Origin: Streptomyces coacervatus
Lineage (GTDB): Bacteria; Actinomycetota; Actinomycetes; Streptomycetales; Streptomycetaceae
Assembly: GCF_029223485.1 (NCBI RefSeq)
Contig: NZ_JARHTP010000028.1
Span: 51,906-115,905, forward strand
Direction of reading: 5' to 3'
Length of the DNA stretch: 64,000 nucleotides
Shown: piece by piece, positions 28,116 to 35,057 of the stretch
Numbering within the stretch: position 1 is the stretch's first letter
Layout: each line of letters begins with the position of its first letter
Translations under genes and position numbers: made by a program
The notes under the pieces: model-generated
The model's database searches: none
The model's input: the letters and a program-made list of their open reading frames with translations, nothing else
What the model was told of the DNA's origin: nothing

Positions 28116-28220
28116 CTAGTCGAGGTAGTCGCGCAGTATGGACTGGTGAGCGCTGTGCTTGGCGTGTATACGCGCAGCTCGCTTGGAAGCGTGACTCTGG
28201 AAATATCCTGGGTTGAGCAT
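28116..28220 (-). CDS. 34-aa ORF ending in the sigma-factor tail LRDYLD; possible island junction
   Basis: The ORF starts at an ATG preceded by GGAGGGAGGG and encodes 34 basic residues. It begins M-L-N-P-G-Y-F-Q and ends S-I-L-R-D-Y-L-D. The last six residues equal the C-terminus of actinobacterial principal sigma factors (HrdB/SigA end in R-S-Q-V-L-R-D-Y-L-D), and the preceding K-H-x-A-H-Q-S-I is only loosely similar. A 14-bp-stem terminator follows. Two readings are possible: a chimeric ORF formed where an island joined the 3' end of hrdB, or a genuine small gene. I favour the junction, because hrdB is expected next to this protease and parE and is missing from the window. Confidence 0.5.
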   Translation of the reverse strand: MLNPGYFQSHASKRAARIHAKHSAHQSILRDYLD

Positions 28221-28700
28221 CACGGCCCTCCCTCCCCACCTGCGACATCAACTATCGCCGACCGTCTGCGATCTGCACAGATGGCGCGCGTCGTGCTCGC
28301 TCCCGTCGATGTCGTACGCAATCGGCCGGATGCGGATGGCTCCGTGCCTTTGGTGGGGGTAAGGCGTGGCGGCTGTCCCGGACGATATCCAACTCATGCC
28401 GACCGGACAGTGGCCAGAGTCCCGCCTGCCCACGGGGACGAGCCGTTACGCTCCTACGGAACAGAGCTCTGGCCTCGGCGGTGCGGCCTCGGCCTGTAGC
28501 TGAGGCCACGGCCCCGACTCCTCCGCTTCCTCTCCGCTTTGAACCGGCGGTCTTTCCCGGATCGACGGGGCGGCATGAGAGCCGACCCCCCGGAAGCACC
28601 TCGGGTCGCTGAAGGTCGTTCGTCACGCCCCGACTGGCCGACCGTCACATAATCCGACAGTCTCTCTGAAATCCGGGTGCATGGACATGTTCAGGACCCG
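28221..28700. other. Non-coding left edge of the accessory island
   Basis: This 480-bp region has several open frames but none with a ribosome site, family resemblance or normal codon bias. I see no tRNA, integrase fragment or direct repeat. It must contain the promoter of the Abi-C-like gene to its right. Confidence 0.4.
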
Positions 28701-29543
28701 ATGATGGACGTCATGCAAACGCTCAGCACCCAGACGCTCGCCCGAATGATCAAGATCGGCAAGGGGCTCGGCAAGTCCGACATCCTCGATCTGCTCATGG
28801 AAGCGAACCTCTGGTCCAAGCGCATCGCCAAGGACGACAACCGGCAGGAGATCCTGCGGACCGCCCTGAACGAGGCCCGCGACAAGGCCATCGAGGAAGA
28901 TGACGCCGAGGCTCACCAGGCACTCCTCGATTTCGCCCGAGCTCTCGTGGAGTTCGACCTCCACAGGGACCTGCGGAACCTGGTCGACGACCTCGCCGAG
29001 GCTCTCCGAACCGATGGCTACGAACTCGTCGACCAGGTGACGGACGACCTCGACCTCATGGACTTCCGCCACAAGGTGAAGATCCTGCCGTTCGACGCCA
29101 GCCAGGCACCCCTCCACGAGGAGATGACCGCGCTTGAGCACGAGTTGTCTGTCCGGGGATACACCCAGGCGCTCGGCCACTACCAGGCAGCGCTCAAGCA
29201 CTTTTCGGAGCAGGACCACCCGTCGTCGAACGGGCAGCTCCGGACTGCGCTCGAAGACTTGATCGTCAACTTGGCAGTTGACCACACGGGCTACCAGAAC
29301 ACCGGGCGAGCCAACCAGGGCGGCCTCGCGATCAAGAACCTCTACGCCCAGGGCGGAACGGGGCCCGCGGTCACCGGCAAGCCCCTGCCGGAAAGGGACG
29401 GAGGCACCATGATCCAGGGCGTCTGGGACATCTCGCATCTGAACGGCTCGCACCCGGGACTCTCCGACGCTCAGGAAGCCCGCATTCGCATGCAGCTTCT
29501 GACGGGAGCCATGCACTTCCTTCTCCGCCACTTCCCCGTCTGA
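28701..29543 (+). CDS. Putative abortive-infection (Abi-C/HEPN-like) protein
   Basis: This 280-aa soluble, helical protein has an N-terminal half rich in Asp/Leu helices, including a repeated D-D-L-x-L-M pattern near 110-120. The C-terminal part resembles the Abi_C region: R-T-A-L-E-D-L-I-V-N-L-A, G-G-L-A-I-K-N-L-Y and then H-L-N-G-S-H-P-G-L before a last long helix. Abi_C proteins are HEPN-like and act in phage exclusion. The arginine of the RNase RxxxxH motif is not obvious here, so catalysis is doubtful. Starts at 28677 (GTG), 28701 and 28704 are all possible; AGGA lies just before 28701. It converges on the helicase-methyltransferase operon. Confidence 0.5.
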   Translation: MMDVMQTLSTQTLARMIKIGKGLGKSDILDLLMEANLWSKRIAKDDNRQEILRTALNEARDKAIEEDDAEAHQALLDFARALVEFDLHRDLRNLVDDLAEALRTDGYELVDQVTDDLDLMDFRHKVKILPFDASQAPLHEEMTALEHELSVRGYTQALGHYQAALKHFSEQDHPSSNGQLRTALEDLIVNLAVDHTGYQNTGRANQGGLAIKNLYAQGGTGPAVTGKPLPERDGGTMIQGVWDISHLNGSHPGLSDAQEARIRMQLLTGAMHFLLRHFPV

Positions 29544-29575
29544 TCGAACATCGGCCCACGGCACATAGGAGTGAT

Positions 29576-29600
29576 CACGGTTCGCACCTCGCGAACCGTG
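29576..29600. terminator. Terminator after the Abi-C-like gene
   Basis: CACGGTTCGC / GCGAACCGTG is a perfect 10-bp stem with a 5-nt loop, 33 bp after the stop codon. It may also serve the converging operon. Confidence 0.75.
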
Positions 29601-29894
29601 GTCGGCGGCCACTCTTCCCCCGTCGCCCAAATCCTTTGGTGCCTCCGGACGCCCACACCGCAGTGCAGACAAGATCGAGAACGTACGAAGCGTCGGCTAC
29701 CGGCTCGTCGCCTCGGCCACGCAAGGGGACAGGGGGCGACATTCACCGGTTCAAACGAGCTGGACGGCAGCGGAGAACAGTCGCAGTCGACTATGCGGGC
29801 AAGCTGATTCCGGGCCCGAACGTCCACTCCGGCTTTTGGCCGTCCAGCGATCCCGTTCCTTTGACATCCCCGAGCAGGGTGTGATGAACCCCCG
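29601..29894. other. Non-coding gap between convergent accessory genes
   Basis: This stretch of just under 300 bp has no ribosome site, no coding bias and no visible repeat. Short open frames here look random. I see nothing functional. Confidence 0.4.
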
Positions 29895-30434
29895 TCACGT
29901 CTGCAAGCGCTGAGGTTCCTGGGAGAAGTCTCCCAGGTCTCGGTCCGTGGCCATGATGACCGCGTTAAACAGCCAAAGCAGCCGATACGACCGCACCACG
30001 CCAAGGAGGAGTGACGCCTCCACCATCCAGTGGACGCCGCCTGGGTCGGCCTCCGTGGTGTCTAGGACGGTGGCCAGAAGACAGATGCCGGCGATCAGGA
30101 GCGTCGCCGAAAGGATGCTGACCCAGTTCCGTCGGAACTGCGACGCCAGGTGCCCTGCGGTACGCAGTGTCCGCATACGCCTTCCCGTAGCGGCCGCGTA
30201 CTGCGCAATCGCCGCGGTGACGAAGCTGCCGACCAAAGCCACGACCGTGGCGCCTGCCGTATAGATCTGCAAGCGCTGCTCGCGCCGCGGTTTCCCGAAG
30301 AGGTCGCTGCCCCCGGACCACTTCACCCAGGCGAGGTGCGCCCCAAGCACCGCGACCACAATCAGCCAGTCAGCGCCCGGTCGCGCACGCCACGTGTTGA
30401 GCAGCCGCCGTGGTCCGACCCCAGTACCAGGCAT
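29895..30434 (-). CDS. Four-helix membrane protein at the end of the defence operon
   Basis: This 179-aa protein has four hydrophobic segments at about 22-38, 58-80, 108-130 and 140-165. A basic loop (R-R-E-Q-R-L) lies after the first, and a Glu/Gln-rich short tail ends it. I do not recognise the family. The start at 30434 has GGGGGGA upstream. It lies 53 bp downstream of another uncharacterised gene in the same direction and closes the helicase-methyltransferase-ATPase operon. Small multi-helix membrane proteins in such operons often act as membrane-disrupting effectors; that is only a guess here. Confidence 0.6.
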   Translation of the reverse strand: MPGTGVGPRRLLNTWRARPGADWLIVVAVLGAHLAWVKWSGGSDLFGKPRREQRLQIYTAGATVVALVGSFVTAAIAQYAAATGRRMRTLRTAGHLASQFRRNWVSILSATLLIAGICLLATVLDTTEADPGGVHWMVEASLLLGVVRSYRLLWLFNAVIMATDRDLGDFSQEPQRLQT

Positions 30435-30487
30435 CGTGAATCCCCCCGCGCGACCAGTCAAAAGACTTTCCCCTGTCGCACTCCAGC

Positions 30488-31450
30488 CTAGACGTCAGCA
30501 CCGACAGCGGCTCTTAGGGTCCGCTCGTGCTCATGAGCGACCCGCGCCAATTCGGTCAGTGCAACGTGGAGGTCGATCGAGTGCCCATCGGTGGACTCAA
30601 GGGGCACACGGCACTTAGCGGTGATGCGTTCCGCCACAAAGTCGATCTTCTCGTCTGTCGCTTGTTGGTTCCATTCCTCGATGTGCGCCTCGGCCCGTGC
30701 GACATCCACCGCGTCGGTGTTGTCGAGCCAGTCGCCGATGTCCGCGGCAAGCGCGGAGGTCGAGTCCAGCAGCTGCCGATGTCCGCGTGAGCGGCGCCTC
30801 ACGGAGTACCACTTGGGCTTCTTCGGCACTTCCAATGTCAGCGTGATCGTCATGTCCGGATACTCCTCATGCATCCGACTGATCGCCGTTCCGATGTCCG
30901 AGCTGCTGCGGAGTGCCGACGGGCTGTCATGTGCCTCGGGCTGTACGCGAATGGTCAGCTTCTCCACGGCGTTGGCGCGGGCGAGCTTGTCGCGAGATCG
31001 GGCATCGACCACCGGGCGGAGCTGGATCTCCTCGCTGGTGAGACGCATGCCGTTGAACCATCTCTGGATCGCCTGCGCGCGTGGGGCCGAGATACCGCCG
31101 CCCATCGTGGCCACGACGTTCCCGAAGGAGAGGAAGTACACCGTCGTGACGTCGACCAGCCCCTGGTTGGCAGCGAGCTGCAGGTAGCTGAACGAGCCGT
31201 CGTCGTAGTTGATCTGCTGAGGCACGTCTTTACGGACCTTCGCCAGGAGCAGGTGAGGATCCGGCTGATTGGGGTCCACAGCACCGATCAAAGTCTCGCC
31301 GCCCGACTCCACCGTGCGCTGTGGGATCGGCACGTCACGCAACTGGCGAATCCGCGCGCCCCAGTCGCGGTGTTCCATCCGGGAGTTCGGTTCCTTCGCG
31401 TCTGCGATCTCGTAGAAGTGAACCGTTCTGTCCCGGTTTCTTGCAGCCAT
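30488..31450 (-). CDS. Uncharacterised protein in the defence operon (possibly DUF6731-like)
   Basis: This 320-aa soluble protein begins with a beta-rich segment (V-H-F-Y-E-I) and has a middle region with F-L-S-F-G-N-V-V-A-T-M-G-G-G. The C-terminal half combines V-x-V-x-L strands with a helical tail. The N-terminal V-H-F-Y-E motif and length recall DUF6731, but I am unsure. The ATG at 31450 has GGGGGAG 6 nt upstream. It follows the large ATPase gene by 121 bp. No catalytic motif is apparent. It may be an accessory or sensor subunit of the upstream system. Confidence 0.55.
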   Translation of the reverse strand: MAARNRDRTVHFYEIADAKEPNSRMEHRDWGARIRQLRDVPIPQRTVESGGETLIGAVDPNQPDPHLLLAKVRKDVPQQINYDDGSFSYLQLAANQGLVDVTTVYFLSFGNVVATMGGGISAPRAQAIQRWFNGMRLTSEEIQLRPVVDARSRDKLARANAVEKLTIRVQPEAHDSPSALRSSSDIGTAISRMHEEYPDMTITLTLEVPKKPKWYSVRRRSRGHRQLLDSTSALAADIGDWLDNTDAVDVARAEAHIEEWNQQATDEKIDFVAERITAKCRVPLESTDGHSIDLHVALTELARVAHEHERTLRAAVGADV

Positions 31451-31571
31451 CGGCGCTCCCCCGTCACGATGTTTGCCCACCAGAATAGCGAGTGCGCCGC
31501 GGGCCGCTCGATGCGTCTCGCCCCAAGCGGGGTCTGCCGCTCGCAGGAAAGCGGCAGACCCATCGTGGCTC

Positions 31572-34500
31572 CTACTCGATCTCGAACTCGGCGTTGAGCT
31601 TCAGGGTGTTGGCGTTCTCGGTGAGGATGCGCACCTTGTCCTCTGAGAATCCATCTGGGTTCCTGGCCTGGATCTCGACGGTGATCTCCACCTCGGCCCC
31701 GATGGCGTCGAGGTGCTGGAGGATCTCGAAGAAGTACTTCGTCGCGTTCTTGCTGTACTGCTCGGAGGTGAGCTGAGCGTTGGCGTAGAAGCGGGTTGGG
31801 GTTTGCGGAATGACAGGTTGCTGTGAGCTGCCAGGCGCCCTCGCTGTCGTTCCATTCGTCGTCCCACTCGTGGCAGGCGCGGGAGGGCTACTCGACGTGG
31901 TGGTGGCAACCTCACGCTTCTGAGCGGCCGCCTCCTCGTCTTCCTGTTGTTGCCTGACCGCCTGATCCGCGCGTACAAGGAGGGTGCTGTCGGTGATCTG
32001 TCCGAACTTCGCGTTGCCGCCCGGCAACGTCAGCCCCTGGTAGCGTCCGCGTTCCTCGTCGTACCCGGAGGCGAGTGCGAAGCCCTCCGTCTCCCAGGTC
32101 ACCATGGACAGGACATCTTCAATGCCCTGATCGAGGATGAGGCGGTTCACCAGGCGGTTCATGTACGGGTAAGTCGTGTGCAGCTCCCAGAGCTGCCCCA
32201 CCGAGATGTGTCCCTGCTCCCAGATACGTGACAGCGGTCCACTGAGCTTTTGGTAGAGCAAGGCGGGAGCCTGCTGGATGTACAGGAGCCCTTCCCGCTT
32301 GAGACGGTCGGCAGTGCGCACGGCTGCGTCGCCTGCGCGCCCTCCGTCCACCTTCAGGTGCTCCCAGACGATCGGGCCACCTGAACTCTGCTCGGGAATC
32401 AGCGCCCATCGGTAGGCGTCGCCGATTCGCAGCTCGATCTTCTCGTTCGCCTGGTCGCGCCGAGTCTGTGCCTGGCGCCGCTGGCTCTCGGTGAGATCAA
32501 GCTCCAACTGGATGTCCAGCACCTTCTTCCAGCCGAGGTACTCGCGGGCGGCCTCCATGAGGTCACCCATGTCCTTCTTGTCCGGCGCCAGGAACACCAA
32601 CGTGTTCTGGTGACTCCGATTCCTGGTGCCGTGAGAGGAGAGCGTCTCTACGGCGAACTGCAGAGCCGGGGTGTCCGGGACATCCTTGCCGCCGCGGTGT
32701 ACACACTTCGGGTGGAGCAGCACCAATCGTGCCTGCTCAAGGTCAGGAACATCCTTCGTGTGTTGAGGTGCGATGTGCACGGCACCGAAGTCTCCGCGTC
32801 GGTGCTGAATCGGGCTCAGTCGTCGGACGATCTCCGCCCACACGTCCTCGTCCCGACCGATGAGCCGCTCGGCCTCATCCTTGGCCCTTCGGGTGATGTT
32901 CGCGTGCGTGTCGAACCAATAGCGATCGGCATCGCCGTACAGATACGTCGACCGGTCCGCGAGGGTGTTGAGCGCGGTACGAAAGTTCCCCATAGCGTCA
33001 CCGGGAACCGCCATACCGAGCCTGATGTGCGCCTCGGACAACCCCTTCTTGGCAGCCTTGATGGTGGGAGCAGACCCCATGAAGACGGTGCGCGCGACGC
33101 GGCGACTCATCGCCCGCTGGCCGAGTACTGTCTTCTCGTTGTCTACGGAAACCGGGGTCGAATCGGGACCGTCGACGTCAGCGTCGATGATCGGCTTCCA
33201 GCGGTCTTCAAGGTAGTGGGTGAGCTCGCTCGCGACGCGCTGATCGTCGAGCGGGATGTCGCCCGGCATGATCATGGGACTCTTGTTCTGGTCCCGCCAC
33301 AGCGCGTGGATGACTGCGCTCATCAGCCTCAGTACGCCGCGGGTGCGCTGAAACCTATCGAGGGTCGACCAGTCCTCGTAGAGACGGGTGAAGAGTTCCG
33401 GGTGGATCGGATACGTCGACTTGATTCGCCGCTCGTAGTCGGTCCTGTCCACGCCTGCTGGGAAGTCCCGCTTGTACGTGGCGTAGAACTGGGTGAACAG
33501 CCGGGCAACTTTGTTTATCTCAGCCTGGACCGCACCAGTCGGGGTCTCGAAGAGGCGGCGTCGCACGATCTCGAAGGACTCGTCAGAGCTCGCCGGCCGC
33601 CAAGCATCCGCCTTGCGATGAATGACCTTCTGAAGCCGATCCAGGGCAACCTGGCCTGCTTCGCCGCCGATCTCGTCAGCATCCGCCCTGTCGTTCTGCC
33701 CATCTTCTGAAGCCGGGATGGACAACACCAGTTGAGCACCGCTCACCGCTTCAACCGCCTCGGTCAGAGACTGAGCGAAGGAGAAGTGCGTCTCGAAAGT
33801 GCCAGCTGGAAGCTCGTCGTTGTTGACCAGCTGGCGCGCGTAGACCACCCACTCGTCAATGAGGACGAGGCAGGGCGCGTACGCCGAGAGCAGGTCCTGC
33901 AGTAGCTCCGAACCCGGGCTGGTACGGCTCTGGTCAGCCTCGGCGATGACGTCGTACGCCTGCCGACCGCCCAGCTGCCAGGCCAACTCTCCCCACAGAG
34001 TGTTGACCGTAGTGCCGTCCACCTTCACGTCGGGCTGGCCAGGCGCCAGAGCCGTCCCTACAAGCACGGCCCGGCGCACCTCCTCCTTGGGCAACCCCGA
34101 GAGCGAGGCCGCGATGAGCTCCTGCATCTCCTGAGGAAGCCGTTGTGGCTGAAGTCCCGGAGAGTAGAGGTGGTAGAGGGCCAGCATGGAGTGGGTCTTG
34201 CCGCCACCGAAGTTGGTCTGCAGATTCACCGTCGGCGAAGCGTTGTTGTCGCCGGAAACCCGCCTCAGCGACTTACTCAGCAGGTCGCGCAATCCGTCGG
34301 TGAGATAGGTCCGCTGGAAGAACTCCTCGGGCTCCGTGTACTCCGGGGAGCCCTCGCCCTTTGCTACCTGCGCGAGATTGGCCGCGAACTCGGAGGCGTT
34401 GAAGTCGCCGCGTGCCACATCTTGGTGCGGGACGAGGACGTCACGCCACGGCTTGAGGCCGTCAGCGGCAACACTCGGCATCGCAGCCGCGCGCCTAGTC

Positions 34501-35024
34501 TGCCGCTTTGTCTCGGCCTCGATCATGGTCCGCTGGAGGTCGAGTCGTGACTTGCGGATCTGCTCGACCAGCTCAGCGGTGGCGCCTACGGCGATCAACA
34601 GCCGTTCCGCGGTGTCCAAGGCGCGCACGGTGTCGTCGGCGCTGAACGGCTCGTTGTGCGCCCACCGGTTGCGTACGTCGTTGACCTCGCTGGCATACCC
34701 GCGAGTGGCGCCCGGCAGCGAGTGACGGAAGTACGAACCCCAGTAGCGCTGGACTATGTTCAGCAGGAACTGCGGGTCGCGCTTTGACGTCAGGCTGCGC
34801 CCCTTCTCGCGCTCCTCGGCGACCGCATCATCGAACCACGTCGTTCCCTGCCGTCTGGTCATCTCCCGCTCCACAAGCGGGAGCAGACCGTCGGGCAGCA
34901 GCTGGATGACGCGGCCGATGCGGTCGAGGTTACTCATTGCCATGGTGTCCGCAGTCCTGTCTTCTAACGCTTCCGTAGTGTCCGCTGCGCTGTTGGCGCC
35001 GTGCGCCGTCTCGTTGTTCTGCAT
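31572..35024 (-). CDS. Large ATPase (DUF499-like) with N-terminal Swt1-type HEPN domain
   Basis: This is a 1150-aa protein. Residues about 30-150 resemble the Swt1-like HEPN domain (R-I-G-R-V-I-Q-L-L-P-D-G-L-L-P-L) and keep an R-x4-H RNase motif, R-N-R-W-A-H at 118-123. The DUF499/AAA-like ATPase follows, with Walker A T-N-F-G-G-G-K-T-H-S (about 270-279) and a Walker B-like C-L-V-L-I-D-E-W near 390. A proline/threonine-rich linker and a short C-terminal domain are at about 1010-1150. DUF499 ATPases accompany COG1743 methyltransferases in defence loci. The HEPN part could be a toxic RNase released on infection, which is inferred. The gene lies 33 bp after the methyltransferase. Confidence 0.8.
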   Translation of the reverse strand: MQNNETAHGANSAADTTEALEDRTADTMAMSNLDRIGRVIQLLPDGLLPLVEREMTRRQGTTWFDDAVAEEREKGRSLTSKRDPQFLLNIVQRYWGSYFRHSLPGATRGYASEVNDVRNRWAHNEPFSADDTVRALDTAERLLIAVGATAELVEQIRKSRLDLQRTMIEAETKRQTRRAAAMPSVAADGLKPWRDVLVPHQDVARGDFNASEFAANLAQVAKGEGSPEYTEPEEFFQRTYLTDGLRDLLSKSLRRVSGDNNASPTVNLQTNFGGGKTHSMLALYHLYSPGLQPQRLPQEMQELIAASLSGLPKEEVRRAVLVGTALAPGQPDVKVDGTTVNTLWGELAWQLGGRQAYDVIAEADQSRTSPGSELLQDLLSAYAPCLVLIDEWVVYARQLVNNDELPAGTFETHFSFAQSLTEAVEAVSGAQLVLSIPASEDGQNDRADADEIGGEAGQVALDRLQKVIHRKADAWRPASSDESFEIVRRRLFETPTGAVQAEINKVARLFTQFYATYKRDFPAGVDRTDYERRIKSTYPIHPELFTRLYEDWSTLDRFQRTRGVLRLMSAVIHALWRDQNKSPMIMPGDIPLDDQRVASELTHYLEDRWKPIIDADVDGPDSTPVSVDNEKTVLGQRAMSRRVARTVFMGSAPTIKAAKKGLSEAHIRLGMAVPGDAMGNFRTALNTLADRSTYLYGDADRYWFDTHANITRRAKDEAERLIGRDEDVWAEIVRRLSPIQHRRGDFGAVHIAPQHTKDVPDLEQARLVLLHPKCVHRGGKDVPDTPALQFAVETLSSHGTRNRSHQNTLVFLAPDKKDMGDLMEAAREYLGWKKVLDIQLELDLTESQRRQAQTRRDQANEKIELRIGDAYRWALIPEQSSGGPIVWEHLKVDGGRAGDAAVRTADRLKREGLLYIQQAPALLYQKLSGPLSRIWEQGHISVGQLWELHTTYPYMNRLVNRLILDQGIEDVLSMVTWETEGFALASGYDEERGRYQGLTLPGGNAKFGQITDSTLLVRADQAVRQQQEDEEAAAQKREVATTTSSSPPAPATSGTTNGTTARAPGSSQQPVIPQTPTRFYANAQLTSEQYSKNATKYFFEILQHLDAIGAEVEITVEIQARNPDGFSEDKVRILTENANTLKLNAEFEIE

Positions 35025-35057
35025 GCCGCCCCCTTGTGCAACTTCCGGCTTCGCCGG

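Noticed and set aside
28098..28499. 133-aa plus-strand frame across the putative junction
   Set aside because: No ribosome site and no family resemblance; antisense to the sigma-tail ORF.
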